A stretch of 42,380 nt of DNA from RGIG2041 sp045537695 (GTDB lineage: Bacteria > Bacillota > Clostridia > UBA1381 > UMGS1253). Positions 16,851-25,614 of the stretch are shown piece by piece; the stretch's first letter is position 1, and each line of letters opens with the position of its first letter. The stretch is from positions 1-42,380 of the forward strand of contig JAZSQB010000076.1 of assembly GCA_045537695.1 (NCBI GenBank), in the 5' to 3' direction. The notes under the pieces were generated by a model. That model worked only from the letters and a program-made list of their open reading frames with translations. It ran no database searches and was not told the DNA's origin. Made by a program: the position numbers and the translations under genes.

Positions 16851-18239
16851 ATGCCGAATATGTCCCCGAAGAAAAACGAAATGCCGGCACAGGCACCGGA
16901 CGTGCGTAACAAGAACTTTGACGAAGTAGCGCTTGGCTATACTCTGCAGCTTGCAGAAGATGAAGCAGAGCGTTGCCTCAATTGTAAGCATAAGCCGTGT
17001 GTAAACGGCTGTCCGGTACAGATTGATATTCCGGGCTTTATTTCTAAGATTAAGGAAAAGGATTTAGAGGGCGCATATGATGTGATTTCCCAGTCGAGCT
17101 CTCTGCCGGCAGTTTGCGGCAGAGTATGTCCGCAGGAATCGCAGTGTGAGAAAAACTGCGTGCGTGCCATCAAGGGCGAGCCGGTCGGTATCGGTCGTTT
17201 GGAGCGCTTTGTGGCTGACTATCATATGCAGAACAACACGAAAGCACCGGAAAAGCCGGAAGCAAACGGGCATAAGGTAGCCATCGTCGGTGCGGGGCCG
17301 GCGGGTCTAACCTGCGCAGGTGACCTTGCAAAAAAGGGCTATGCCGTAACCGTATTTGAAGCGTTGCACGTTGCAGGCGGCGTATTGGTATATGGTATTC
17401 CGGAATTCCGTCTCCCGAAGGAGATTGTAAGAAAAGAAATTGAAGGATTAAAGGCACTTGGCGTAGAGGTGTGCACCGATATGGTTATCGGTAAGGTATT
17501 GTCTGTCGACGAGCTGTTAGAGGACGGCTTTGAAGCTGTATTTATCGGCTCCGGCGCAGGTCTGCCGCGCTTTATGAATATTCCGGGCGAGAACTTGAAC
17601 GGTGTATATTCCGCAAATGAGTTCTTAACCCGTGTCAACCTGATGAAGGCATACAAGGAAGGCAGTGCAACACCGGTTAAGAAGATTCAAAGTGCCGCAA
17701 TCGTCGGCGGCGGTAACGTTGCGATGGACGCAGCGCGTTGCGCAAAGCGTCTTGGCGCAGAGAATGTATACATTGTATACCGTCGCTCTATGGATGAAAT
17801 GCCGGCGCGTCGTGAGGAAGTAGAGCATGCAGAGGAAGAGGGCATTATCTTTAAGACACTCAATAACCCTGTTGAAATCCTCGGCGATGAAAACAGCTTC
17901 GTCAGCGGTATCAAGTGCGTGGAAATGGAACTCGGTGAACCGGATGAATCCGGCAGACGCTCCCCAGTTGTCAAAGCGGGCAGCGAGCACGTGATTGATG
18001 TGGATTGTGTGATTATGTCCATCGGTACATCGCCGAATCCGCTGATTCGCAACACAACCGAGGGCTTGGAAACCAACAAGCGCGGCTGTATCATTACGGA
18101 AGAAGAAACTGGTCTTACCTCTCGTGAGGGTGTGTATGCCGGCGGTGACGCTGTAACAGGCGCCGCAACTGTAATTCTTGCGATGGGTGCAGGTAAGAAC
18201 GCTGCTAAGGCAATTGATGCATATATTCAGAATAAATAA
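16851..18239 (+). CDS. nfnB: NfnB / GltD-like NADP-binding subunit of ferredoxin:NADP+ oxidoreductase
   Basis: 462 aa. The N-terminal Fe-S domain has CLNCKHKPCVNGCPV and GRVCPQESQCEKNC, giving two [4Fe-4S] clusters. The FAD Rossmann motif is VAIVGAGPAGLTCAGDLA, and the NADP-binding motif AAIVGGGNVAMDAARCAKRL comes at about 285. GVYAGGDAVTGAATVILAMGAGKNAAKAI closes the FAD site. It is often annotated as glutamate synthase small chain (gltA), but the pairing with the NfnA-type gene and the absence of a large glutamate synthase gene favour NfnB. Together with the hydrogenase at the window start it would balance ferredoxin, NADH and NADPH. Confidence 0.92.
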   Translation: MPNMSPKKNEMPAQAPDVRNKNFDEVALGYTLQLAEDEAERCLNCKHKPCVNGCPVQIDIPGFISKIKEKDLEGAYDVISQSSSLPAVCGRVCPQESQCEKNCVRAIKGEPVGIGRLERFVADYHMQNNTKAPEKPEANGHKVAIVGAGPAGLTCAGDLAKKGYAVTVFEALHVAGGVLVYGIPEFRLPKEIVRKEIEGLKALGVEVCTDMVIGKVLSVDELLEDGFEAVFIGSGAGLPRFMNIPGENLNGVYSANEFLTRVNLMKAYKEGSATPVKKIQSAAIVGGGNVAMDAARCAKRLGAENVYIVYRRSMDEMPARREEVEHAEEEGIIFKTLNNPVEILGDENSFVSGIKCVEMELGEPDESGRRSPVVKAGSEHVIDVDCVIMSIGTSPNPLIRNTTEGLETNKRGCIITEEETGLTSREGVYAGGDAVTGAATVILAMGAGKNAAKAIDAYIQNK

Positions 18240-18336
18240 TGCAAACAATCAAACATCCGTTTCTATGAATTGCATCCGTTTGTGGAGCACAACAAAAATC
18301 TCACTGTGGTAGAAAACATTAAAATTTAAGAAACAT

Positions 18337-18377
18337 ACTGACATTGCATGTGTTGCGGTGTCAGTTTTGTTTTTTAC
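18337..18377 (+). terminator. Terminator after nfnAB (copy 1 of a repeated terminator)
   Basis: ACTGACA / TGTCAGT stem followed by TTTGTTTTTT. Its left flank (AATTTAAGAAACATACTGAC) recurs nearly unchanged before the terminator at 24511-24546. Confidence 0.75.
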
Positions 18378-18440
18378 TGTATTCCTCTATGATATGGCGT
18401 GCTGTATAACATAATATCCACTGCTTGATTTTCAGGGTAT

Positions 18441-18488
18441 AAAAAACCTCCTAAGGGCGTGCAACTTGCGCCTTGGGAGGTTTTTTTT
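18441..18488. terminator. Bidirectional terminator, mainly for pta-ackA
   Basis: Long stem AAAAAACCTCCTAAGGGCG (18441-18459) with its near-complement at 18469-18486, with A and T runs on both sides. It lies about 55 bases beyond the ackA stop. Confidence 0.85.
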
Positions 18489-18542
18489 CTATTGTTCGTT
18501 TTTATTGGATCTCTTTAAAATTCGACTGCTTTTAATTCAATA

Positions 18543-19739
18543 TTAACCTTCAACAATTGCTTTTGTATCGAGCGCAATCATCAATTCTTCATTTGTCGGG
18601 ATAACGAGAGCCTTTACCTTTGCATCTGCAGCGGAAATGTCGATTTCACAGCCGCGCTGCTTGTTCTTCTCTGCATCAATCTTAATGCCGAGGAATTCTG
18701 CGCCTTCGAGAATCTGCGCACGCATTGCACCATCGTTTTCACCAATACCTGCTGTGAATACTACTGCATCTACGCCACCCATAGCGGATGCGAAGTAACC
18801 GAGGTAACGCTTTGCCTGGTAGGTGAACATATCCAGTGCGAGCTGCGCCTTTTCATTGCCTTCTTCTGCAGCGGCCTTCAAATCACGGAAGTCACTGGAG
18901 AGTTCGGAAATGCCTGTGACGCCGGACTTTTTGTTCATCAGCGCGTCAACCTCAGCTGCGGAAAGACCTTCCTTTTCCATCAGGAACGGAACGATTGCCG
19001 GATCAATGTCACCGCAGCGTGTACCCATCAGGATACCTGCAAGCGGGGTAAAGCCCATCGTTGTATCTACACTCTTGCCGCCGTCAATCGCTGTAATGGA
19101 AGAACCATTACCGAGGTGGAAGGTGATGATTTTGATATCCTTGATATCCTTGCCGAGCATTGCAGCGGCTCTTTGGGATACATACTTGTGGCTTGTGCCG
19201 TGGAAGCCATACTTTCTGATCTTGTGCTTTTCATACATTTCATACGGCAGACCATACATATATGCCTTCTTCGGCATCGTCTGATGGAAAGCAGTATCAA
19301 ATACGCCAACCTGCGGTACGCCCGGCATTGCTTCTTCACAAGCCTTGATACCGATTAAGTTTGCAGGGTTATGGAGCGGAGCAAGCTCACAGCACTGCTC
19401 AATTGCAGCTTTTACTTCGTCTGTAATGCGTACGCTGCCTGCAAACAACTCACCGCCATGTACAACTCTGTGACCTACTGCACCGATTTCGTCCATGGAC
19501 TTGATTACGCCGTGGTTAACATCGAGCAATGCACCGAGAACCAGCTTGATGGCATCTGCATGGTTTTCCATCGGGGTTTCGATAGTAACCTTATCTGCGC
19601 CTGCCGGCTGATGGGTTAGCTTGGAACCTTCAATACCAATTCTTTCGCAAAGACCCTTTGCGATTGCATCGTTATTGTCTGTGTTGATGAGCTGATACTT
19701 CAAAGAAGAGCTACCTGCATTGATAACTAATACTTTCAT
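18543..19739 (-). CDS. ackA: Acetate kinase
   Basis: Converts acetyl phosphate and ADP to acetate and ATP. 398 aa, full length. Signatures: MKVLVINAGSSSLKYQL at the start; GHRVVHGGELF; FDTAFHQTMP; HLGNGSSITAIDGGKSVDTTMGFTPL, the phosphate-binding loop; FTAGIGEND at about 325. All catalytic residues (Asn7, Arg, Asp, His, Arg, Glu of the family) appear present. It lies 19 bases after pta in one transcript and ends at a strong terminator. Confidence 0.97.
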   Translation of the reverse strand: MKVLVINAGSSSLKYQLINTDNNDAIAKGLCERIGIEGSKLTHQPAGADKVTIETPMENHADAIKLVLGALLDVNHGVIKSMDEIGAVGHRVVHGGELFAGSVRITDEVKAAIEQCCELAPLHNPANLIGIKACEEAMPGVPQVGVFDTAFHQTMPKKAYMYGLPYEMYEKHKIRKYGFHGTSHKYVSQRAAAMLGKDIKDIKIITFHLGNGSSITAIDGGKSVDTTMGFTPLAGILMGTRCGDIDPAIVPFLMEKEGLSAAEVDALMNKKSGVTGISELSSDFRDLKAAAEEGNEKAQLALDMFTYQAKRYLGYFASAMGGVDAVVFTAGIGENDGAMRAQILEGAEFLGIKIDAEKNKQRGCEIDISAADAKVKALVIPTNEELMIALDTKAIVEG

Positions 19740-19758
19740 CTTACTTATCTCCTTAAAA

Positions 19759-20763
19759 TTATTTATTCATAGCCTGTGCCTGTACAGCGGTGATTGCGCA
19801 AACGCCAACGATATCGTCAGCACTGCAACCGCGGGACAGGTCGTTGATCGGCATTGCAATACCCTGCGTGATCGGGCCGTAAGCTTCTGCTTTTGCAAGA
19901 CGCTGTACGAGCTTGTAACCAATGTTACCTGCATCGAGGTCAGGGAATACCAAAACGTTTGCCTTACCGGCAACGCTGGAGCCCGGTGCCTTGGAAGAAC
20001 CAACGCTCGGAACGATTGCTGCGTCGAGCTGGAGCTCACCGTCTACGTTGAGGTTCGGGTTTGTTTCCTTGCAAATTCTGGTTGCTTCTACAACCTTATC
20101 TACATCTGCGTGCTTTGCGCTGCCCATTGTGGAATGCGAAAGCATTGCAACGTATGCTTCTGTTTCTGCGAGCAGTTCAAAGGATTCCGCGGAGCATGCT
20201 GCGATCGCTGCAAGCTTTTCCGGATCCGGATTCTGCTCAAGGCCGCTGTCTGCAAAAATGAAAGTGCCGTTTGCGCCGTATTCGCAATCCGGAACAACCA
20301 TTACGAAGAAAGCGGAAACAAGCTTTACGCCCGGCTTTGTCTTTACAATCTGCAGAGACGGACGCAGTGTGTTGGCTGTAGAGTGGCAAGCACCGGATAC
20401 AACGCCGTCAGCGTCACCGGCTTTTACCATCAGGCAAGCGTAGTACATATAATCGCCGAGTGCCTGCTCTTTTGCCTGCTCGTATGTAAGCCCCTTAGAC
20501 TTACGGAGCTCAACGAAGAGGTTAAGATACTCTTCTGTCTTTTCGTATGTAAACGGATTGATAATCGTTGCCTTGGAGATATCATAGCCCTTACCGTACT
20601 TTTCAATCTCTTCCGGCGTGCCGATGATGATAATGTTTGCGATGTCCTCTTTCAAGACTTTCTCTGCAGCCTCGAAGGTACGCGCATCCATGGACTCCGG
20701 CAAAATAATTGTCTTCTTGTCCGCTTTTGCTCTCTCTTTAATTCTTTCCAAAAAGTTACTCAT
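19759..20763 (-). CDS. pta: Phosphate acetyltransferase
   Basis: Makes acetyl phosphate from acetyl-CoA. 334 aa, the short form without the N-terminal regulatory domains of enteric Pta. Motifs: IILPESMDARTFEAAEKVLKE-type start, VSGACHSTANTLRPSLQIVKT, SVAGKANVLVFPDLDAGNIGYKL and QGIAMPINDLSRGCSADDIV at the C-terminus. GGGAGGCAATGTATC precedes the ATG. First gene of the pta-ackA operon, divergent from tmcAL. Confidence 0.97.
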   Translation of the reverse strand: MSNFLERIKERAKADKKTIILPESMDARTFEAAEKVLKEDIANIIIIGTPEEIEKYGKGYDISKATIINPFTYEKTEEYLNLFVELRKSKGLTYEQAKEQALGDYMYYACLMVKAGDADGVVSGACHSTANTLRPSLQIVKTKPGVKLVSAFFVMVVPDCEYGANGTFIFADSGLEQNPDPEKLAAIAACSAESFELLAETEAYVAMLSHSTMGSAKHADVDKVVEATRICKETNPNLNVDGELQLDAAIVPSVGSSKAPGSSVAGKANVLVFPDLDAGNIGYKLVQRLAKAEAYGPITQGIAMPINDLSRGCSADDIVGVCAITAVQAQAMNK

Positions 20764-20800
20764 GATACATTGCCTCCCAAAAATTCAGTATAACATATGT

Positions 20801-20829
20801 ATTATATAGCAAAATTTTCAAATTTACAA
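20801..20829 (-). promoter_or_regulatory. Promoter of pta-ackA
   Basis: On the minus strand TTGTAA, 17 bases, TATAAT; transcription would start about 30 bases before the pta ATG. Confidence 0.7.
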
Positions 20830-20836
20830 TAGTATT

Positions 20837-20865
20837 TTGAGAAAAAATATGTTATTATATTAAAT
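20837..20865 (+). promoter_or_regulatory. Putative promoter of tmcAL
   Basis: TTGAGA (20837-20842), 17 bases, TTAAAT (20860-20865). The -10 is weak. It lies back to back with the pta promoter, eight bases apart. Confidence 0.45.
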
Positions 20866-20893
20866 ATAGAAGAAAAAAGCGGAGAAAATACCT

Positions 20894-22081
20894 ATGAAAA
20901 TTGCAGGAATTATAGCAGAATACAATCCGTTTCATACGGGTCATGCCTATCATATTGAAAAAACGCGCGCGCTTTCGGGTGCGGATGCGGTGGCGGTCAT
21001 TATGAGCGGCCATTTTGTGCAGCGCGGCGGTCCTGCCATTGCGGATAAATGGACGCGGGCAGAGGCAGCGGTGGCGGGCGGTGCGGATGTCGTGTTTGAA
21101 TTGCCGACGTATTATGCGCACGCACCGGCACAGCTCTTTGCTTACGGGGCGGTGAAAAGCCTGATGCGCACCGGTGTGGTGGATGTGCTTTCCTTTGGCG
21201 CTGAAAATGAAAATTTCGAAGATATTGCCAAAACAGTTATTGACCGCGCGTGGTTTATTGAAGAGCGGCTTTCGCAGAATCTGGCACCGGGGATGCCGTA
21301 TCCGGTCGCATATGCGATGGCGGTGGAGGCAGAGTGCGGCATTCCGGCGGAGGTGTTCAGCACGCCGAACAATATGCTCGCCTTGGAATATTTAAAAGTG
21401 CTTGCGCATGAGCGCAGCAGCATAGAGCCTTTATGTATAGCGCGTGCCGGTGCAGGGTATCACGATACAAAAGTCAAAGATGGTTTTGCCTCCGCAACGG
21501 CAATCCGCCATATGCTGCGCGGTGGCGACGGTGCGTGGAAGGACTATATGCCGCCGGCGGTGGCTGCGGTTTATGCGGATGCCTTAGAAAACAAGTGGTT
21601 TCCGGTAGAGGAAAAGCAGTTTGACAGTGCTGTTTTGGCGGTGCTTCGCCGTATGTCGCCGGAAATGCTTTGCGATATCGCGGATATGCCGGAAGGGTTT
21701 GCAAACCGCATCTCCGAGATGACACACAAAGCAACGAGCGTCGAAGATTTGATTTCGCGGTGCAGCGTAAAGCACTACACAACGGCGCGCATCCGCCGTC
21801 TTCTCTGGTCGTGCTGGCTTGGGCTGCCGCGGCTGGGGTATACGGTTGAGCCGACGTACCTTCGTGCGCTTGCCTTTAATGAAACCGGCACTACGGTATT
21901 AAAGCAGATGAAGGAAGAAGGCAATATTCCCCTTGTGATTAAAAGTGCAGATTTTGAGGCAGATGCCTTGTTTTACCTCGATGTCCGTGCAACAGATTTG
22001 TATTTTGCATGTGCGCCAAATGCGGAAAATCGCCTTGGTAATCAGGATTATACGCGTTCTCCGTCCGTGATTCGCATGTAA
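20894..22081 (+). CDS. tmcAL: tRNA(Met) cytidine acetate ligase TmcAL
   Basis: Activates acetate with ATP and forms N4-acetylcytidine at the wobble base of elongator tRNA-Met. 395 aa (YlbM family). The nucleotidyltransferase core begins MKIAGIIAEYNPFHTGHAYHI, with the HxGH-type ATP motif, and continues VAVIMSGHFVQRGGPAI and FELPTYYAHAPAQLFA. The helical C-terminal tRNA-binding part has TARIRRLLW and PRLGYT. SD GGAGAAAATACCT before the ATG. Back to back with pta-ackA, i.e. beside the enzymes that make acetate, its substrate. Confidence 0.93.
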   Translation: MKIAGIIAEYNPFHTGHAYHIEKTRALSGADAVAVIMSGHFVQRGGPAIADKWTRAEAAVAGGADVVFELPTYYAHAPAQLFAYGAVKSLMRTGVVDVLSFGAENENFEDIAKTVIDRAWFIEERLSQNLAPGMPYPVAYAMAVEAECGIPAEVFSTPNNMLALEYLKVLAHERSSIEPLCIARAGAGYHDTKVKDGFASATAIRHMLRGGDGAWKDYMPPAVAAVYADALENKWFPVEEKQFDSAVLAVLRRMSPEMLCDIADMPEGFANRISEMTHKATSVEDLISRCSVKHYTTARIRRLLWSCWLGLPRLGYTVEPTYLRALAFNETGTTVLKQMKEEGNIPLVIKSADFEADALFYLDVRATDLYFACAPNAENRLGNQDYTRSPSVIRM

Positions 22082-22116
22082 AAAAATACAAAATTTCAAA
22101 TATTTATGCATTTTTG

Positions 22117-22145
22117 TTGACAAATACAAAAATATGGTGTATGAT
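22117..22145 (+). promoter_or_regulatory. Promoter of the amino-acid ABC transporter operon
   Basis: TTGACA (22117-22122), 17 bases, TATGAT (22140-22145); the next gene starts 41 bases later behind AAGGGAG. Confidence 0.85.
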
Positions 22146-22186
22146 TACTTGTACCTAAAAATTTATATGATAAGGGAGTATTTCAA

Positions 22187-22927
22187 ATGAAAAGAGTTTT
22201 TGCATTACTGATGGCATGCGCAATGGTAGTTGCACTTGCAGCTTGCGGTGCGCCGGCTGACAACAACAAACTGACAATGGTTACTGAAGCAGGCTTCCCG
22301 CCGTTTGAGTATATGGAAGGCGATCAGCTTGTTGGTGCAGACATTGATCTTGGTAACGAGATTGCAAGCATCTTAGGTCGTGAGCTTGAAATCACAAACA
22401 TCGATTTCGACTCTGTACTGTCCGGTGTAGCAACAGGCAAGTATGATATTGCTGTTGCAGGTATCACTGCAAATGAAGAAAGAAAGCAGAACATGAACTT
22501 CACAGATGCTTACTTCACAGCATCCCAGGCAATCGTTGTTACAGCTGACAGCGCAATCAAGGGCGTAGCTGATCTGGAAGGTAAAGTTATTTCCTGCCAG
22601 GAAGGTACAACCGGCGAACAGTTCCTGTTAGACAATGGTTACTCCATCCAGTCCTTCAAGACTGGTGCAGAAGGTATCACTGCTTTAATCAGCGGTAAGG
22701 TAGATGCACTTGTTATCGACAATGCTGTAGCAAAGGCATTGTCCGAAAAGCAGGAAGGTAAGACTGTTGTATTGGAAGAAGCTTTATCGAAGGAAGAGTA
22801 CGCGATTGCACTTAAGAAGGGCAACGATGAACTGACTGCAGAAATCAACGCTGCATTGGCACAGCTGAGAGAAAACGGTAAGCTGGCAGAAATCATGGCA
22901 AAGTATGATCTGCCGTATGAAGAATAA
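22187..22927 (+). CDS. Amino-acid ABC transporter substrate-binding lipoprotein
   Basis: Extracellular capture protein for a polar amino acid. 246 aa. The signal peptide ends in the lipobox LAAC with lipidated C20, so it is anchored to the outer face of the membrane. The SBP family 3 fold starts at LTMVTEAGFPPFEYMEG, then VGADIDLGNEIA, GVATGKYDIAVAGITANEERK, the ligand-contact region VISCQEGTTGEQF and ALVIDNAVAK. Ligand is probably glutamine, another polar amino acid, or cystine; it cannot be decided. A hairpin with a T run separates it from the permease gene. Confidence 0.92.
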   Translation: MKRVFALLMACAMVVALAACGAPADNNKLTMVTEAGFPPFEYMEGDQLVGADIDLGNEIASILGRELEITNIDFDSVLSGVATGKYDIAVAGITANEERKQNMNFTDAYFTASQAIVVTADSAIKGVADLEGKVISCQEGTTGEQFLLDNGYSIQSFKTGAEGITALISGKVDALVIDNAVAKALSEKQEGKTVVLEEALSKEEYAIALKKGNDELTAEINAALAQLRENGKLAEIMAKYDLPYEE

Positions 22928-22943
22928 TAAAGAGTGACTGACG

Positions 22944-22976
22944 AAGCGGCGCTTCACAAAGCGTCGCTTTTTCTTT
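22944..22976 (+). terminator. Intra-operon hairpin between binding protein and permease genes
   Basis: AAGCGGCGCTT / AAGCGTCGCTT (11-bp stem, one G-T pair, CACA loop) followed by TTTTTCTTTT. It probably terminates most transcripts, so the binding protein is made in excess over the membrane parts. Confidence 0.75.
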
Positions 22977-22990
22977 TGGAGGTTAGTAAA

Positions 22991-23698
22991 ATGTCCTGGT
23001 TTCAAAAATGGCTGGATACATTGTATAGTACATTTATTGTATCCAATCGCTATAAAATTTTGATTGACGGTTTGGGCAAAACCATTTTAATTACGCTTGG
23101 TGCTTTGGCAATTGGTGTTGTCATTGGTACAATCATTGCGATTATTAAGGTGGTTGTAGAGCAAAGTCATAAGCCGTCTTTTCTCGGAAAGCTTGCAAAT
23201 AAGATATGTGATATTTATTTGACGGTGATTCGCGGTACACCGGTAGTTGTACAGCTTTTGATTGCGTTCTTTATTGTGTTTCCGGCGGCGGAAGACGGCA
23301 CATGGGTTGCCATTTTAACGTTCGGTATTAACTCCGATGCTTATGTGGCAGAGGTTATTCGTTCCGGCATCCTGGCAATTGACCCGGGTCAAACGGAAGC
23401 GGGCCGCTCTCTTGGTTTTTCAAAAGCACAAACAATGCAGTTGATTGTTTTGCCGCAGGCGTTTAAGAATATTTTGCCTGCCATCGGCAATGAAATGATT
23501 GCCCTTTTAAAGGAAACATCCGTTGCAGGTTATGTGGCAGTTGTTGAAATTACGAAGGCGGGTAATCAGATTAAGAATACAACCTATGACCAGATTAATC
23601 CGATTTTGGCTGTAGCGCTGCTTTATCTGATTATGGTTGTTGGTATGACAAAACTGTTAAGTGTACTGGAAAGGAGGTTGCGTAAGAGTGAGCGATAA
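22991..23698 (+). CDS. Amino-acid ABC transporter permease
   Basis: 235 aa from the ATG after TTGGAGG. HEAT/GlnP-type inner-membrane protein with about five membrane segments: LGKTILITLGALAIGVVIGTI; TVIRGTPVVVQLLIAFFIVF; then the EAA loop (EAGRSLGFSKAQTMQLIVLPQA) that contacts the ATPase; LLYLIMVVGMTKLL at the end. Its last 11 bases overlap the GTG start of the ATPase gene, coupling both. Confidence 0.95.
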   Translation: MSWFQKWLDTLYSTFIVSNRYKILIDGLGKTILITLGALAIGVVIGTIIAIIKVVVEQSHKPSFLGKLANKICDIYLTVIRGTPVVVQLLIAFFIVFPAAEDGTWVAILTFGINSDAYVAEVIRSGILAIDPGQTEAGRSLGFSKAQTMQLIVLPQAFKNILPAIGNEMIALLKETSVAGYVAVVEITKAGNQIKNTTYDQINPILAVALLYLIMVVGMTKLLSVLERRLRKSER

Positions 23699-24428
23699 TG
23701 TAATTATTCGTACAGAAAATCTGTGCAAGTACTACGGGGATAAAATCCACGCTTTGCATAACGTAACCGCCGAAATCCAAAAAGGAGAAGTGGTCGTTAT
23801 TATCGGTCCGTCCGGTAGCGGTAAATCCACCTTTTTGCGTTCGTTAAACCTTTTGGAAACCGCAACAAGCGGCAAGGTGTTTTTTGAGGGTACGGACATC
23901 ACAGATCCGAAGGTAAACATCAATCTGCACCGCCAGAAGATGGGTATGGTTTTTCAGCAGTTTAATCTGTTTCCGCATATGACCGTGCTTCGCAATCTGA
24001 CGCTTGCCCCGATGCAGCTTAAAAAAATGAGCAAGGAAGATGCTGAAAAAATGGCATTGGAGCTTTTGGACAGAGTGGGGCTTAAGGACAGAGCGGATGC
24101 GTATCCCTCGCAGCTTTCCGGCGGTCAGAAGCAGAGAGTTGCCATTGTGCGTGCGCTTTGTATGAATCCGGATGTTATGCTCTTTGACGAGCCGACATCA
24201 GCACTGGACCCGGAAATGGTTGGCGAAGTGCTTGCGGTTATGCAGGACCTTGCCAAAGAGGGTATGACGATGGTGTGCGTTACGCACGAAATGGGTTTTG
24301 CAAAAGAAGTGGCTGACCGTGTCATCTTTATGTATGACGGCGAAATCGAAGAAATCGGCACGCCGGATGCCCTTTTCAACAATCCGCAGAGTCCAAAAAC
24401 ACAGCAGTTCTTAAAAAGTATTTTATAA
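23688..24428 (+). CDS. Amino-acid ABC transporter ATP-binding protein
   Basis: 246 aa from a GTG that follows AAAGGAGGTTGCGTAAGA and lies inside the end of the permease gene. Walker A GPSGSGKSTFL, Q-loop VFQQFNLFPHMTV, signature LSGGQKQRVAIVRAL, Walker B VMLFDEPTSALDPE and the switch His in CVTHEMGFAKEVA. GlnQ/PAAT subfamily. Last gene of the transporter operon; an intrinsic terminator lies about 80 bases downstream. Confidence 0.96.
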   Translation: MSDNVIIRTENLCKYYGDKIHALHNVTAEIQKGEVVVIIGPSGSGKSTFLRSLNLLETATSGKVFFEGTDITDPKVNINLHRQKMGMVFQQFNLFPHMTVLRNLTLAPMQLKKMSKEDAEKMALELLDRVGLKDRADAYPSQLSGGQKQRVAIVRALCMNPDVMLFDEPTSALDPEMVGEVLAVMQDLAKEGMTMVCVTHEMGFAKEVADRVIFMYDGEIEEIGTPDALFNNPQSPKTQQFLKSIL

Positions 24429-24510
24429 GATTAAAATATGCTGTGCTCCAAATTATACGGTCAGCGCAAAATATACCCTCAGGTATATAAAATTGAATTT
24501 TAAGAGACAT

Positions 24511-24546
24511 ACTGACTTCGCTTTTCAAGCGGGTCAGTTTTGTTTT
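24511..24546 (+). terminator. Terminator after the ABC operon (copy 2 of a repeated terminator)
   Basis: ACTGAC...GTCAGT outer stem with CGCTT/AAGCG inside, then TTTTGTTTT. The flank ATTTTAAGAGACATACTGAC matches the one before the terminator at 18337. Confidence 0.75.
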
Positions 24547-24638
24547 AATTTAAACTCTGCGGTGTTCGACTACCCACGGCTTAAACTCTTAAATACTTAC
24601 AAAAATAAATGTATGCATTAATTATAATATTGTTCCTT

Positions 24639-25409
24639 TTACAGACAAATAAACTTTTTCGGTGTCGCGCCGGTATATATTTTAAACTGACGGATAAAAT
24701 GTGAGGTGCTTGTATAGCCGCATATGTGTGCGATTTGGTCTACGCTTAAATCGCCTTGCAGACACATAAATTTTGCGTGTTCCATCCTGCAGGAAAGTAA
24801 ATCCTGCTTTGGGGAGGTGCCGAAGCATTGTTTGTAGAGAGCGCTGAATGCAGAAGGCTTCATTTTGGAAAGCTTTGCCATGGCACGCACGTTCCAATCC
24901 TTTTGGTATTGTTCGAGAATACGCTTGCGCGTATCTTTAAGCAGTGCACGCGTTTTGTCGTCAACCTGTTTTGCTTGCCTGTGTGGCGTGTTTTGTGTAA
25001 GTGCAATCAAGAGTTCGGTAATTTTTGCATTTGTAAAATCTTCACTGAAGGCAGACGGTTGGAGAAATTCAAATTCCATACAGCGCACGATTTGTGTTAC
25101 GGCATAACTGTTCGGTAGGTAGTATATTTGATTGAAAATCAAGTTGTACTTTTCCATCTGCTCGGTCAAATCGCCCTTGAGGTGAAACCAGTCAAAAGTC
25201 AAATTGTTGTCCGGCGCAGAAAAGTGCTGCGCGGTATGCTTGTCATACAGAATGCATGCGCCGGAGTGCAGCGCTATATCACAGTAGTCGCTGTGCAGCA
25301 CGGTGGGCGAAAGAAAATGTATAAAAACATATTCGTTACCGCAGTCTCTGCGGTTTAAACAAAAGCCTTTATCTTCTGTCCATTGGGATTTGATGTGCGT
25401 AATTTTCAT
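24639..25409 (-). CDS. AraC-family transcriptional regulator
   Basis: 256 aa from the ATG behind GAGGTGATTTT. The N-terminal half is a cupin-like sensor region (DYCDIALHSGACILYDKHTAQHFSAPDN). The C-terminal 100 residues form two helix-turn-helix motifs: MAKLSKMKPSAFSALYKQ and LSVDQIAHICGYTSTSHFIRQFKIYTG, ending PKKF, the AraC signature. Ligand and targets unknown. It converges on the ABC transporter operon and is divergent from rplU, so control of the transporter is possible but not shown. Confidence 0.9.
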   Translation of the reverse strand: MKITHIKSQWTEDKGFCLNRRDCGNEYVFIHFLSPTVLHSDYCDIALHSGACILYDKHTAQHFSAPDNNLTFDWFHLKGDLTEQMEKYNLIFNQIYYLPNSYAVTQIVRCMEFEFLQPSAFSEDFTNAKITELLIALTQNTPHRQAKQVDDKTRALLKDTRKRILEQYQKDWNVRAMAKLSKMKPSAFSALYKQCFGTSPKQDLLSCRMEHAKFMCLQGDLSVDQIAHICGYTSTSHFIRQFKIYTGATPKKFICL

Positions 25410-25499
25410 AAAATCACCTCGCATATATTCTACAGATATTTCTTCCAAAGGTCAATGTTTTTCAGTGATTCTTTAAAGAAAAAATAATAAAAAAACTTG

Positions 25500-25528
25500 T
25501 TGACAAACCGAAAGTTTGGTGGTATACT
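25500..25528 (+). promoter_or_regulatory. Strong promoter of rplU-rpmA
   Basis: TTGACA (25500-25505), 17 bases, TATACT (25523-25528). Confidence 0.9.
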
Positions 25529-25533
25529 ATTTC

Positions 25534-25614
25534 GGTAAACCGCGTATACAGGGTTTTAAATTCGCGAAAGCGATACCCGGCGTAGCGTGACTTCATTAAT
25601 AAGGAGGTGCAATT
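25534..25614 (+). promoter_or_regulatory. L21-type ribosomal-protein leader
   Basis: The 80-nt leader has paired blocks such as CGGTAAACCG, TTCGCGAAAGCGA and CCGGCGTAGCGTGACTT just before the AAGGAGGTG ribosome site. Arrangement and blocks resemble the Firmicutes L21 leader (autoregulation of rplU by L21). Identification is from memory of that family. Confidence 0.6.

Noticed and set aside
19720..20793. 357-codon plus-strand frame opposite pta and the ackA start
   Set aside because: It spans the whole of pta on the other strand, is full of Cys and Phe and resembles no protein; a shadow of codon bias.
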